Positions 5,537 through 14,152 of a DNA stretch of 16,345 bases are shown one piece after another; positions within the stretch are counted from its first letter, which is position 1; the number at the start of each line of letters is the position of its first letter. The stretch is from assembly GCA_020723045.1 (NCBI GenBank), contig DYJQ01000019.1, positions 1 to 16,345 on the forward strand, in the 5' to 3' direction. The notes under the pieces were generated by a model. The model was given only the letters and a program-made list of their open reading frames with translations. It did not search any database and was not told where the DNA came from. The position numbers and the translations under genes were made by a program. The stretch is from Candidatus Micrarchaeum sp. (lineage in GTDB: Archaea; Micrarchaeota; Micrarchaeia; CAILAH01).

Positions 5537-6415
5537 GTTCAGTTCCAATCCATCCTCCGCAACAACCGCATCCTCAAATATTCTTTTTGCCTCTTCGAGA
5601 TGCCCACCCACATCTTCATACCTATTGCTTATATGCGTGAGCACGAGTTTCCTGCACTTTGCCAGTTTTGCAATCCTAGCCGCATCCTCTGCAGTGGCAT
5701 GCCTTTTCTCATCCGCATCCTTCCTGTTTTTCTCGGTAAATGTTGCATCATGGATTAGGAGGTCTGCATTCTCGATATGGCCCGCCATTCCCTCATAATA
5801 TACAGTATCGCCGCTGTATGCAACTTTCACTCCACTCTCAACCCATGAGATTTCATCAAGCAGAACTGTTCTTCCGTTTATATTAACACCCCCCTTTTCT
5901 TCAATCTCTCTGAACATTCTGCCGCTAATGCCCAGCGCCTTTGCCTTGTTTTCATCAAACTTTCTCTTCGGCCTCTGTTCGATCACAAACCCGTATGATT
6001 CATCAATGTGCTCAACCCTGAATGCTTTTACAATGAACTCATCGCACTCATACACCTGCATATCACCGCTGAATTCATACACCTTTACGAAATCCGGCAC
6101 GCTATCGTTGAGCAGGTTGCCGACCATTCGTTTAGTGCCCGGTGGTCCTATAATCTGCAATTGATCCTTGAAATCGCTCAACTGTAGTGTGAATACAAGG
6201 CCGGGAATACCTAGATAATGGTCTGGGTGCAGATGGCTTATGAATATTGCAGTGGTTTTGAAATAGCTTAGCTTATACCTCATCATCTGCCTCTGCACGC
6301 CCTCGCATGCATCCAGCAGGTATACCTTGCCGTTGCACCTCACACCTACACAGCTCACGCTGCGGTCGGGTGACGGTACCGCTCCACCACTGCCCAGCAT
6401 CACAACCCTGAACAT
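5531..6415 (-). CDS. rnz: Ribonuclease Z (tRNA 3' processing endonuclease)
   Basis: A 294-residue short-form tRNase Z of the metallo-beta-lactamase superfamily, which cuts precursor tRNA after the discriminator base so that CCA can be added. The zinc-binding signature HLHPDH is at residues 61-66 (His61, His63, Asp65, His66). His136 (FRVEHIDESYGF), Asp203 (YSGDT) and His261 (LTHISNRY) complete the two metal sites, and His239 (KRHATAED) is the conserved catalytic-region histidine. The RPKRKFDENKAKALGI stretch (148-163) is typical of the family's substrate arm region. The length is normal and no key residue is missing. A T-rich TATA-like element about 28 bases before the ATG suggests a leaderless transcript. 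The gene lies directly upstream of a tRNA gene lacking encoded CCA, which is a substrate of this enzyme class. Confidence 0.95.
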   Translation of the reverse strand: MFRVVMLGSGGAVPSPDRSVSCVGVRCNGKVYLLDACEGVQRQMMRYKLSYFKTTAIFISHLHPDHYLGIPGLVFTLQLSDFKDQLQIIGPPGTKRMVGNLLNDSVPDFVKVYEFSGDMQVYECDEFIVKAFRVEHIDESYGFVIEQRPKRKFDENKAKALGISGRMFREIEEKGGVNINGRTVLLDEISWVESGVKVAYSGDTVYYEGMAGHIENADLLIHDATFTEKNRKDADEKRHATAEDAARIAKLAKCRKLVLTHISNRYEDVGGHLEEAKRIFEDAVVAEDGLELNV

Positions 6416-6437
6416 ATGCTATATACTCAATACGTAA

Positions 6438-6449
6438 AATAATAAAAAA
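6438..6449 (-). promoter_or_regulatory. Probable promoter of the RNase Z gene
   Basis: TTTTTTATTATT on the minus strand is centred about 28 bases upstream of the ATG at 6415, with no ribosome binding site in between. It lies after the end of the ATP synthase operon, so RNase Z is probably transcribed separately. Confidence 0.45.
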
Positions 6450-6463
6450 CAGCATTTAAAGGG

Positions 6464-6479
6464 ATGTAAAATAAAAAGA
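6464..6479 (-). terminator. T-tract terminator of the ATP synthase operon
   Basis: Directly after the atpB stop, the minus strand reads CTCTTTTTATTTTAC (about 6466-6480). This is a T-rich tract of the kind that stops archaeal RNA polymerase. It marks the end of the operon before the RNase Z promoter. Confidence 0.5.
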
Positions 6480-6483
6480 GGGC

Positions 6484-7860
6484 CTATTGTTTTTTCTTGA
6501 GATGCTTCTCAATATACTCTCTCTTCACCCTCTTGAGTTCTGTCTCAGGCACAATGCTAAAGAGATCCCACGCAATTTCAAGCGTCTGCTCAATACTCCT
6601 ATTCTCCTCGAACCCCTGTTGTATGAACCTTCTCTCAAACTCATCTGCAAACTTCAGGTATTTCTTATCCCTCTCTCCCAGTGCCTCCTCACCGACAACC
6701 GCACTCAACGCTCTCAAGTCCTTACCCTCAGCATACGCCGCATAGAGCTGGTCGGCCACGCCGCGGTGGTCCTCTCTCGTCTTCCCCTTTCCGATACCCA
6801 AATTCATAAGTCTTGAGAGCGACTGCAACACGTCAAACGGCGGGTAGATATTCTTCCTGTGCAGTCCCCTATCAAGTATTAACTGCCCCTCTGTGATATA
6901 CCCCGTCAAATCCGGGATGGGGTGCGTCTTATCATCACCGGGCATTGAGAGGATTGGGAACTGCGTCACGCTCCCATTCCTTCCCTTTATCCTCCCAGCC
7001 CTCTCATAAATCGTTGACAAGTCTGTGTACATGTACCCAGGGTACCCTCTTCTGCCCGGCACTTCATTTCTAGCACTCGCGATCTCTCTTAATGCCTCAG
7101 CATAATTAGTCATATCCGTCAATATCACAAGGACGTGCATATCCTTGTTAAATGCAAGATATTCTGCAGTTGTTAGTGCCATACGGGGCGTGATGAGCCT
7201 CTCAACAGACGGGTCATCAGCAAGGTTTAAGAAAAGGACGGTCCTGTCGAGTGCCCCGCTCTTCTCAAAGCTCTTCATGAAGAAATATGCCTCTTCATAC
7301 GTTATGCCCATTGCGGCAAACACCACTGCGAATGCGCCCTCCTGGCCGAGCACAGTTGCCTGTCTTGCAATCTGCACTGCAAGCTCGTTGTGCGGCAGGC
7401 CAGCACCAGAGAATATGGGCAGTTTCTGCCCCCTCACGAGCGTGTTCATCCCATCTATCACCGAGATCCCAGTCTGTATGAACTCGTTTGGCTGTGCTCT
7501 CGAGTATGGGTTGATCGCAACACCGCTTATATCGAGCTTCTCCTCTGCAATGACTGCCGGTCCCTTATCCCTCGGCTCGCCCAGACCCGTGAACGCCCTG
7601 CCCAACATATCCTCGCTCACGCCAAGCCTCAGCGTCTCTCCGAGGAACCTCACCCTTGTGGTTGGCACATCAATACCCGTTGTAGCACCGAATACCTGCA
7701 CTACCGCCATCCCTTTTGATGTATCCAACACCTGCCCCTTCACGCGCTCGCCGTTCGGGAGTATAATCTCCACAAGCTCATTATATGCAGAATTGGGCAC
7801 ATCCTTCACGAAAAGGAGCGGCCCAGCAACCTGTTCAACCGTCTGATATTCCTTAATCAT
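6484..7860 (-). CDS. atpB: A-type ATP synthase subunit B (non-catalytic head subunit)
   Basis: Subunit B alternates with A in the A3B3 head and carries regulatory rather than catalytic nucleotide sites. The N-terminal beta-barrel starts [17 protein letters not shown]. The nucleotide-binding domain has the degenerate P-loop [19 protein letters not shown] instead of GxxGxGKT, the hallmark of B. Further conserved stretches are [24 protein letters not shown] and [15 protein letters not shown]. The 458-residue length is normal. I choose the ATG at 7860 over a GTG two codons upstream because of GTGGGTG about eight bases before it. It is the last gene of the operon, starting about 17 bases after atpA. 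In most archaeal operons atpD follows next; here a terminator and the RNase Z gene follow. Confidence 0.97.
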   Translation of the reverse strand: MIKEYQTVEQVAGPLLFVKDVPNSAYNELVEIILPNGERVKGQVLDTSKGMAVVQVFGATTGIDVPTTRVRFLGETLRLGVSEDMLGRAFTGLGEPRDKGPAVIAEEKLDISGVAINPYSRAQPNEFIQTGISVIDGMNTLVRGQKLPIFSGAGLPHNELAVQIARQATVLGQEGAFAVVFAAMGITYEEAYFFMKSFEKSGALDRTVLFLNLADDPSVERLITPRMALTTAEYLAFNKDMHVLVILTDMTNYAEALREIASARNEVPGRRGYPGYMYTDLSTIYERAGRIKGRNGSVTQFPILSMPGDDKTHPIPDLTGYITEGQLILDRGLHRKNIYPPFDVLQSLSRLMNLGIGKGKTREDHRGVADQLYAAYAEGKDLRALSAVVGEEALGERDKKYLKFADEFERRFIQQGFEENRSIEQTLEIAWDLFSIVPETELKRVKREYIEKHLKKKQ

Positions 7861-7877
7861 ATTCACACACCCACTCT

Positions 7878-9644
7878 TTATTGTTGTATGGCCTTTCTCA
7901 GCGCCTGCATCTCATTATCAACACCTTTCATTACCTCGGAGAACCTGTCATCCATCCCCGAGTCAGGTTTTATCTCCTTCATCCGTGCAATCATCTCATA
8001 CATCTTCTGTCTTTTGAGTATCTCCTTATAGGGCACGCCAGCGTTTATAGTCTCTATTATTCTGCTGTGCATGTGCAGTATGGTCTTTAGCATAAGGTAC
8101 TGCTTCTTGATAGGCGTGTACATATCATAATCAACATACGCACTCTGCTGCAAGAAGTCCTCCCTCAACATTCTTGCGGTGCCAAGCACCGCCTGCTCCG
8201 TTTCTGGGAGTGCATCGGGTCCAACGAGCTGCACCACCTCCTGCAGTTCGGCTTCCTTTTGCAGCAGTTTCATTGCCTCATTCCTGTTGTGTACGAAATC
8301 CTCAGCCGCTTCTTTTGCATACCATCCATTGAGCGACTCAAGATAGAGTGAATAGCTCCTCAGCCAGTGTATCGCTGGGAAATGCCTCCTGTACGCGAGC
8401 GGTGCATCGAGTGCAAGGAATACTTTAGTCACCCTAAGCGTGTTCTGCGATACTGGCTCCGAGATATCACCACCCGGTGGCGACACCGCACCGATCATTG
8501 TGATTGACCCGTGCTTTCCATCCCTGCCGAGGCATATCACCCTACCAGCCCTCTCATAGAACTCAGCGAGCCTCCTGCCAAGGTATGCCGGGTATCCCTC
8601 CTCACCCGGCATCTCTTCAAGCCGGCCACCAATCTCCCTCATCGCCTCAGCCCATCTTGAAGTTGAATCTGCCATGAGTGCAACATCGTACCCCATATCT
8701 CTATAGTACTCCGCAATCGTCACCCCAGTGTATATGCTCGCCTCACGTGCAGCCACGGGCATGTTTGAGGTGTTTGCTATGAGCACCGTTCTCTCCATCA
8801 GCGGTTTTTTGGTTCTCGGGTCTTGCAATTCAGGGAATTCTGTCAGCACTTCGGTCATCTCGTTCCCGCGCTCGCCGCATCCGATGTAGACGACAATATG
8901 CGCATCACTCCACTTCGCCAGCGATTGCTGTGTCACCGTCTTGCCGGAACCGAATGGCCCAGGAATGCATGCTGTGCCGCCCTTTGCAATGGGGAAGAAT
9001 GTGTCCACCACCCGTTGCCCCGTGCTCAGCAGTATATTGGGAGGCATCTTTTCTGCATACGGCCTTCTCTTCCTGACCTCCCACTTCTGCATCAGCTTGA
9101 GCTCATGTGTCTCACTACCGCCCTTTACAGTGCACACAACATCCTCAACAGTATACCTCCCGCTTTCTATCATCTCTATCTTTCCTGAAACATTCGGCGG
9201 TACAAGAATCCTGTGCTCAATCGTATCCGTCTCCTGTACAGTGCCCAACACGTCACCGCCACTCACCTTATCCCCCTTCTTTGCAGCCGCCTTAAACTCC
9301 CACTTCTTCTTCCTGTCAAGCGTATTGACTGTGACGCCACGGCCGATGAATGCACCGCTCTTCTCTTGCAGCTTGTCGAGCGGCCTAGCTATCCCATCCA
9401 TGATTGACTTGAGCAGCCCCGGCCCCAACTCAACGGAGAGTGCAAGCCCCGTATTCTCAACAGGTTCACCCGGCCGTATACCGGAAGTGTCCTCATAAAC
9501 CTGCACCACTGCATGGTCTCCGTTGAGCCTGATAATCTCGCCTATAAGGCCCGCATTCCCTACTTTGAGCACATCATACATCTTAGCGCCACTCATTCCC
9601 GAGGCCGTCACAACCGGCCCTGAAATCCTGTTTATAACTCCCAT
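7878..9644 (-). CDS. atpA: A-type ATP synthase subunit A (catalytic head subunit)
   Basis: The catalytic subunit, which makes or hydrolyses ATP at the A/B interface. From the longest frame (three residues longer than my start), the P-loop is GPFGSGKT near residues 232-239. The catalytic glutamate lies in ERGNE (about 261), and [17 protein letters not shown] and [24 protein letters not shown] follow. The family-specific insert of about 90 residues lies ahead of the P-loop (roughly 115-205), separating A from B and from F-type beta. No intein interrupts the P-loop region, where archaeal homologs sometimes carry one. I place the start at the ATG at 9644 ([12 protein letters not shown]). AAAGGTG lies about nine bases upstream of it, whereas the upstream GTG at 9653 overlaps that ribosome binding site. 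The length of 588 residues is normal. Confidence 0.97.
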   Translation of the reverse strand: MGVINRISGPVVTASGMSGAKMYDVLKVGNAGLIGEIIRLNGDHAVVQVYEDTSGIRPGEPVENTGLALSVELGPGLLKSIMDGIARPLDKLQEKSGAFIGRGVTVNTLDRKKKWEFKAAAKKGDKVSGGDVLGTVQETDTIEHRILVPPNVSGKIEMIESGRYTVEDVVCTVKGGSETHELKLMQKWEVRKRRPYAEKMPPNILLSTGQRVVDTFFPIAKGGTACIPGPFGSGKTVTQQSLAKWSDAHIVVYIGCGERGNEMTEVLTEFPELQDPRTKKPLMERTVLIANTSNMPVAAREASIYTGVTIAEYYRDMGYDVALMADSTSRWAEAMREIGGRLEEMPGEEGYPAYLGRRLAEFYERAGRVICLGRDGKHGSITMIGAVSPPGGDISEPVSQNTLRVTKVFLALDAPLAYRRHFPAIHWLRSYSLYLESLNGWYAKEAAEDFVHNRNEAMKLLQKEAELQEVVQLVGPDALPETEQAVLGTARMLREDFLQQSAYVDYDMYTPIKKQYLMLKTILHMHSRIIETINAGVPYKEILKRQKMYEMIARMKEIKPDSGMDDRFSEVMKGVDNEMQALRKAIQQ

Positions 9645-9653
9645 ATGACACAC

Positions 9654-9660
9654 ACCTTTT
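9654..9660 (-). promoter_or_regulatory. Ribosome binding site deciding the atpA start
   Basis: AAAGGTG on the minus strand lies about nine bases before the ATG at 9644 and touches the in-frame GTG at 9653. It therefore supports the ATG as the start of subunit A. Confidence 0.5.
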
Positions 9661-9665
9661 TTTGA

Positions 9666-9983
9666 TTATTTTTTCCTCAGGTCAAACCCGAGTGCGCGTT
9701 TCACGAGCACGTCAAGGCTCTCCGTCTCCATCTTATTGCTTCCATAGTCTGGCACGGTTATTATGCTCGGCTTTGCAATGGTCTCAAGCCTTTTCTTGAG
9801 CGCCCAGTCGAGCATTGAGTATGAGCCGCTGTCCATTATGATAATCCCCACATCCTCTCTCTTGAGCATATCCTCGATGAGCTGGCTCATATTGCCAACG
9901 TTCTCCCTATACACAAACTCCTTTATGCCCGCCAGCCTGAACCCGAGGCATATCTCCTTTGAGCCAACAACAACGGTCTTCAA
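9666..9983 (-). CDS. atpF: A-type ATP synthase subunit F (central rotor stalk)
   Basis: This 105-residue protein has the normal size and pattern for subunit F, a small Rossmann-like protein on the central stalk that contacts subunit D and regulates activity. It starts KTVVVGSKEICLGFRLAGIKE, corresponding to the family's glycine-rich first strand and the 'GFRLAG' signature. VGIIIMDSGSYSMLDWAL follows in the middle, then KPSIITVPDYGS. The start codon is TTG at 9983, with GGTGGG about eight bases upstream; no ATG is available that keeps the conserved first strand. It sits between C and A, the usual order. Its normal partner, subunit D, is not encoded in the window. Confidence 0.93.
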   Translation of the reverse strand: MKTVVVGSKEICLGFRLAGIKEFVYRENVGNMSQLIEDMLKREDVGIIIMDSGSYSMLDWALKKRLETIAKPSIITVPDYGSNKMETESLDVLVKRALGFDLRKK

Positions 9984-9996
9984 TCAATACCACCCA

Positions 9997-11004
9997 TTAC
10001 CATATTATCCTCTTCTTAATCTCATCTGCGCTCAGTATATTTTTCGCTATTGCAATGCTCCTGATATTCCTCCTCTCAACATCCAGCCTCTTTATGAACC
10101 CAATGATACCGATCATCGAGAACGGCTCGGCCGCCCCTGTACTCATCGCCCATTCAAGCAGTTTGCGGTCGTACATCTCCTCAAGCCATGATGGGTCGCT
10201 ACCATACTTCTCGTATAAATCTCCTATACCAAACACTTCAGCGACGTCTGCGGCATTTCCGCCCATAGCCTTCCTTATCACGCTCTCATGCACAGACCCG
10301 CCCTCAAGGAACTTAGGCTCTGCAATATTCCCTTTCATGCGCCTGAGCGCAAGGTCAAAGTTCTTGTAGTCAATCATCTTCTCAATGTACATCCTCACTT
10401 CAGGCTCATCACCGCACATACTCTTGAGCTGATTGAGCCTCTCATAGTATGCCCGCTCAATATCATCTACTATCTCAACATATTTCTCTGATTCCTTGTG
10501 TATGGGATAGCCCATATCACTCACGATTTTCTTGAGTAGCGCAACATCCTCAACATCCCTGAGCAGGCCCAGTCTTCTTCCACTCACTCTACCTGCCTCT
10601 ATATAATCCGGGCTGTACCCCGCCCCCCTAAACGCTTCGAGGAAGAGCATCCTTAGGTTGTATGCCTCTAACTTGCCGGTTGCAGCGTAAAGCAATGCGG
10701 CCTTTCTCTCATCCCTTACCATCCCTTCTATCTGTGCAACCTTCTTGCTGAACCGCTCCATAACTACCTTGCTTATGAGCTCAAACCCCCCATACTTGGT
10801 TCTCAATTTATCGATGTATGGCCCATACGCAGTATTGAGGAGGAGCTCAAGCATGGAGTCGACACTCTCAACCTCACACAGCGATTCGAGTGTTTCTCTG
10901 GAGAGAAGGTGCGGCCTTGCAGCCCTAAGCCTGGCATTGACATACCCAAACTCCCTTGCCTTGATGTAAATATCCTTGGCCATGTGGACCCACGCTTTAT
11001 TCAT
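9997..11004 (-). CDS. atpC: A-type ATP synthase subunit C (rotor ring coupler, V-ATPase d-like)
   Basis: Subunit C is a funnel-shaped soluble protein that connects the central stalk to the membrane K-ring. This 335-residue protein matches in size and in the start of its first domain (YIKAREFGYVNARLRAARPHLLS). It consists of helical repeats such as EAFRGAGYSPDYIEAG, RMYIEKMIDYKNFDLALRRMK and GGSVHESVIRKA, as expected for the V_ATPase C/AC39 family. The ATG at 11004 immediately follows the stop of atpE with no gap, and AGGT overlaps that stop, indicating translational coupling. An in-frame ATG seven codons later is a weaker alternative. It starts and ends inside the operon with short spacings, so it depends on the common promoter. 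Confidence 0.93.
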   Translation of the reverse strand: MNKAWVHMAKDIYIKAREFGYVNARLRAARPHLLSRETLESLCEVESVDSMLELLLNTAYGPYIDKLRTKYGGFELISKVVMERFSKKVAQIEGMVRDERKAALLYAATGKLEAYNLRMLFLEAFRGAGYSPDYIEAGRVSGRRLGLLRDVEDVALLKKIVSDMGYPIHKESEKYVEIVDDIERAYYERLNQLKSMCGDEPEVRMYIEKMIDYKNFDLALRRMKGNIAEPKFLEGGSVHESVIRKAMGGNAADVAEVFGIGDLYEKYGSDPSWLEEMYDRKLLEWAMSTGAAEPFSMIGIIGFIKRLDVERRNIRSIAIAKNILSADEIKKRIIW

Positions 11005-11592
11005 TTACCTGAAGAGCTTTTTGTATACCCTTGCTTTCACTTCACTCTCTCTATCCCTCACAACCGTTGCAAATGTCATATCAACCATCACACCGCCCTT
11101 TTTGCTCTTCACTATGATGCCTCCGTTTATATTCGCATTTGCCTTTACAGAGTCGCCTTTTGCCATTATCCCTTTTACAATGGCCACATCCTCTTTTGCA
11201 CACTCAATCTCAAGCCCGCCTCCGATACCGCTCTCCTTCAGCTCGTACGCGGCACTCTTGTAAAACGATGCAAGTACTGTTTTGTACCCGGTTTTACTCT
11301 TCCTGAGCTCAACAAGCTTCTCAAGCAGTGTGCTGATAACTTCAGATGCGACGGCATCCTGTACTCGCTGTACCTCTTTTTTTGCATCCAGCCTTGCAGC
11401 AGCAATCCGCTCCTCCATCATTTTTGCCACGGTGTGCTCATACGCTGCAAGCTCCTCTTCCCTCCTTTTTGCAAGCCTCTCCTTTTCCATCTTGATGGCA
11501 TCATTCGTCTCTAGTTGCGCCCTCCTTACAATACCTTCAGCCTCCCTTTTGGCCTCATCAAGCAATGCCTCTCCTACAGAATCTATCTTCAT
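11005..11592 (-). CDS. atpE: A-type ATP synthase subunit E (peripheral stalk)
   Basis: Subunit E pairs with H as a right-handed coiled coil forming the peripheral stalk that holds the head still. The first 100 or so residues are highly charged and alpha-helical (ALLDEAKREAEGIVRRAQLE, then KMEKERLAKRREEELAAYE), as expected. The C-terminal part forms the globular alpha/beta head-binding domain with GGGLEIECAKEDVAIVKGI and NINGGIIVKSKKGGVMVDMT, a conserved family block. The ATG at 11592 gives 195 residues; the frame stays open to a TTG at 11613 but those residues are not conserved-looking. The start lies about 60 bases after atpK, the longest gap inside the operon. The following atpC starts directly at its stop. 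Confidence 0.93.
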   Translation of the reverse strand: MKIDSVGEALLDEAKREAEGIVRRAQLETNDAIKMEKERLAKRREEELAAYEHTVAKMMEERIAAARLDAKKEVQRVQDAVASEVISTLLEKLVELRKSKTGYKTVLASFYKSAAYELKESGIGGGLEIECAKEDVAIVKGIMAKGDSVKANANINGGIIVKSKKGGVMVDMTFATVVRDRESEVKARVYKKLFR

Positions 11593-11653
11593 CGTATCAC
11601 TAGTATGCAACAAGGGTTTTGTTTAGCCCTGTTTTTCTGAAATCCCACATCAC

Positions 11654-11950
11654 TTAGTGTGCAGCAGCAGTTCCGCCCATCTGGCTGGCCAGCGGTTGGC
11701 CGATTATGAATATGAGCAGTGCTGATATTGCGAGCGAGAGTATTGCCGTAGTTTCAGGCAGTGCCACGTAGAGTAGCATGTTTCCTGAGAGTTCCGGCCT
11801 CTCGGCGATCGCACCCACTGCAGAGCTGCCTATTGCGGCCTGTGCATTACCAGTCGCCAGTGCGCCCAGCGCCATGCTTATGCCTGCACCTATAGCCGTA
11901 AGGCCTAGTGCCCATCCATAATCCACCACTTTCAACAATTCATTTGCCAT
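11654..11950 (-). CDS. atpK: A-type ATP synthase subunit K (membrane rotor c-ring proteolipid)
   Basis: This 98-residue two-helix hairpin forms the rotating membrane ring. Helix one spans about residues 10-40, with a glycine-rich face (GLTAIGAGISMALGALATG). A polar loop AERPELSGN follows, then helix two at 57-84 with the ion-binding glutamate in VALPETTAIL (Glu66). Gln37 in helix one and Thr67-Thr68 next to the glutamate are reminiscent of sodium-binding rings, but this cannot be decided by eye. Only one hairpin is present, so the gene is not duplicated as it is in some methanogens and V-ATPases. The ATG is preceded by a strong GAGGTGG about seven bases upstream, inside the last codons of atpI. 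The two genes are separated by a single base. Confidence 0.95.
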   Translation of the reverse strand: MANELLKVVDYGWALGLTAIGAGISMALGALATGNAQAAIGSSAVGAIAERPELSGNMLLYVALPETTAILSLAISALLIFIIGQPLASQMGGTAAAH

Positions 11951-11951
11951 T

Positions 11952-13757
11952 TCATTCCACCTCTATATTTTCCTTCATCCTAAACGGATTGAATAGAATA
12001 CCCCCTCCCTTAAAGAACTTGGAGAAGAACTCAACTGCATGCAACCGCCCTCCCTGTACGAGCGATTCGAAAGCCGCCAGAACGATTGCAATGAAGTGCG
12101 CGGCCGCAAACACAATAAACATCACAATCATGAACACCCCCTGGCTCGGGTCTGGCCGCATCATGTTTATCAAGAATGCAAGTATCACGCCAGAGAGCCC
12201 AACAGCGGCAATCCGCAAGTATGACATTATGTTTGCAATCATCCCGGGAATCTCTATTACGGCGATCACACCCTCAGTAGCTATAACCCCGCCAGCGGAC
12301 AATAGTGTGAGTACGATACCCGCATTTGGGCTGAACAACAACAGCAGAAGCCCAATCTCGAGCAGCACCCAGCACGCCTTTGCAATTGCGTGTTTTGTAT
12401 CCTTGTGTTTTACACCCTCAATTGCGCCCAGTGCATTGCCGAGTGCAATGTGCACGGCACCCAGCCCAATGGTCAGCATGAACAGGTTTATGACTCCGTG
12501 CAGCCTGCTTATGAGCGGGAAGCTCACACCAAAGAGTGTAATCCTGAGCCATTCCGGCTCAAACCCGAACACCTCCCCGAATACAATACCCCACAGAATA
12601 CCCCAGAATGAAGATATGAACGTAATCTTCATAAGGTCGCTCAGCATCCCCTTCGTCTTGCCTGTGAGGTAGTATGAGAGCGCCATCAGCACGAGCGCAT
12701 ACCCAACATCGCCCACAATCATCCCGTACATCATCGGGAGTGTAATGGCAATAAGCGTTGTGGGGTCAACCTCATCACTCCTCGGCACTGCAATGAACCT
12801 GAGCAGTGAATTGAATGGCATGACGCCTTTTGATACTTTGAATGATGTGGGTGGCAACTCATTGTGGTGCGGTTTTGAGAACGCCGCTATTGCATAGCTG
12901 CCATGGCTAGCAACAAAGTCTTCAATCGCTGTCCTATCCCTCTCCCTAACCCAGCCATTTATGAAATAGAGCCTCTCGCTCTGGCCGAACTTCGAAACGA
13001 CCTCAGCCCTATCAATCTCCACCTGCAAATCATTGTAGTTTCTGCGTATGCTCCACAGTATCGGCGATAGTCTCTCCCTTATCTCACTTTTGAGCGCCTC
13101 TAACTTGCTGTGTGCTTGTGCACGCGCATCACCAATGCTCTTGAGCTGTGCACCCACCGTCTCGCCCGCTCCCCTCTCCACTTTTATGGGGATGAGGCCA
13201 TGCTCTTTTGCTATCTCCTTTATACTCTCCTTGTCCTCACCACTCCCGCAGATGAATATGTGCGCCCTCCCTCTCTCCTTTCTGTATTCATAATCAACAT
13301 CGCTCTTATTGCATGCAATGGCCGCTATCTCAACCTTCTCGGGTGTTGTCTCAAAAAGCTCGTAATACACCTTATCATTCTGCGGTAGTGTGTTTATGCC
13401 AAGCGATTTGAGGATGCTGAGCGGTTCGCCTCTCCTATCAAGCAGTTCGATGCTTCTCTGTAATTCGTTAGCTTGTGCCTGCAATCCTATAATTGTCTCA
13501 AGGTCATCCCTCTTGTACCCCTCTCTTCCGTTCTCTTCAATCCCCATCGCCTTTGCAATAGCGAGCACTTCCCTCACGAGCCCAGCCTCACGTGAAAGCC
13601 CTTCAATCTTGCCGAGCGGTGGGGCGCTCTTTATCCACTCATCGCCGTTTGCAAATTCGATATGCACGAGCCCAAGCTTGTGCAGTCCCGCAACTATCTC
13701 TTCAACATGGCTCTTCAGTGTTATTATCTGTACTTTAAGCATCCTTTCCGGAAACAT
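11952..13757 (-). CDS. atpI: A-type ATP synthase subunit I (membrane stator, a-subunit)
   Basis: The stator membrane subunit that forms the ion half-channels against the K-ring and anchors the peripheral stalks. The soluble N-terminal half (about 1-320) starts FPERMLKVQIITLKSHVEEIVAGLHKLGLVHIEF, the family signature. The C-terminal half has about eight membrane helices beginning at ALITLPMMYGMIVGDVGYALVLM, with SFWGILWGIVFGEVFGF and MIANIMSYLRIAAVGLSGVILAF, where the arginine of SYLR is the conserved ion-path residue. The ATG at 13757 is chosen because it begins the conserved MFPERM motif. A TTG at 13778 would extend the protein by seven residues into atpH. The length of 601 residues is slightly short for the family. 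It is the second gene, next to atpH. Confidence 0.95.
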   Translation of the reverse strand: MFPERMLKVQIITLKSHVEEIVAGLHKLGLVHIEFANGDEWIKSAPPLGKIEGLSREAGLVREVLAIAKAMGIEENGREGYKRDDLETIIGLQAQANELQRSIELLDRRGEPLSILKSLGINTLPQNDKVYYELFETTPEKVEIAAIACNKSDVDYEYRKERGRAHIFICGSGEDKESIKEIAKEHGLIPIKVERGAGETVGAQLKSIGDARAQAHSKLEALKSEIRERLSPILWSIRRNYNDLQVEIDRAEVVSKFGQSERLYFINGWVRERDRTAIEDFVASHGSYAIAAFSKPHHNELPPTSFKVSKGVMPFNSLLRFIAVPRSDEVDPTTLIAITLPMMYGMIVGDVGYALVLMALSYYLTGKTKGMLSDLMKITFISSFWGILWGIVFGEVFGFEPEWLRITLFGVSFPLISRLHGVINLFMLTIGLGAVHIALGNALGAIEGVKHKDTKHAIAKACWVLLEIGLLLLLFSPNAGIVLTLLSAGGVIATEGVIAVIEIPGMIANIMSYLRIAAVGLSGVILAFLINMMRPDPSQGVFMIVMFIVFAAAHFIAIVLAAFESLVQGGRLHAVEFFSKFFKGGGILFNPFRMKENIEVE

Positions 13758-13767
13758 TACTCCACAC

Positions 13768-14082
13768 TCACTCTTCAATTATAACCTTCATCGCATCATC
13801 TGCGGCCTTCTCAATCTCGCTCGCCTTAATCTCCTTTATTGCAGAGACCGCCTTCTCCATCTTTTCATCAATCTTTGAGATCTCCCTCTTTGCATTGGCC
13901 TCCGCCTTTGCGTAAATCTTCTTCTTCTCCTCCTCCAACTCCTTCTTCCACTTCTCTCTTATCTCTGCAATCGCCGTGCTGTTCCTCCTCCTTATCTCAT
14001 CTGCCTCGCTCTTTGCCTTCTCGATGATCTTTCTGCACTCATCCTCGCTCTGCTTCAACCTATCAAGTTTATTCTCGATCAT
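13768..14082 (-). CDS. atpH: A-type ATP synthase subunit H (peripheral stalk, G-like)
   Basis: This 104-residue protein is nearly all charged coiled coil (ENKLDRLKQSEDECRKIIEK, then RRRNSTAIAEIREKWKKELE), as expected for subunit H/AhaH. It pairs with subunit E to make the peripheral stalk. It has no membrane segment. It is the first gene of the operon, the usual place for H. GAGG lies about ten bases before the ATG and a TATA region is centred about 44 bases upstream, giving a short leader of roughly 15-20 bases with a ribosome binding site. Its stop lies about ten bases before the atpI ATG. Sequence conservation in this family is low, so the assignment rests on coiled-coil character, size and position. 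Confidence 0.85.
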   Translation of the reverse strand: MIENKLDRLKQSEDECRKIIEKAKSEADEIRRRNSTAIAEIREKWKKELEEEKKKIYAKAEANAKREISKIDEKMEKAVSAIKEIKASEIEKAADDAMKVIIEE

Positions 14083-14120
14083 CTGAAAAACCTCAACTAG
14101 TAAATGTCTTCAAGCATGTA

Positions 14121-14132
14121 ATATTTATAAAA
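14121..14132. promoter_or_regulatory. Shared divergent TATA region of the ATP synthase operon and PEBP gene
   Basis: ATATTTATAAAA can be read as a TATA box in both directions (TTTATAAAA on the plus strand, TTTTATAAAT on the minus strand). On the plus strand it is about 26 bases before the ATG at 14153, giving a leaderless message. On the minus strand it places the start near 14100, giving an 18-base leader with a ribosome binding site for atpH. No second TATA box is evident in the 70-base gap. Confidence 0.55.
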
Positions 14133-14152
14133 TGTCTATATGATTGCTATTT

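Noticed and set aside
7878..9644. Possible intein or truncation in atpA
   Set aside because: The P-loop region is uninterrupted and the length is normal for the catalytic subunit.
11908..12672. Long open frame opposite subunit I, and similar ones opposite atpA, atpB and the two platform genes (such as 2230-2925 and 7145-7846)
   Set aside because: They run antisense to strongly recognisable genes, are rich in Ser, Pro and Thr, lack motifs or ribosome binding sites, and follow from the codon use of the real genes.
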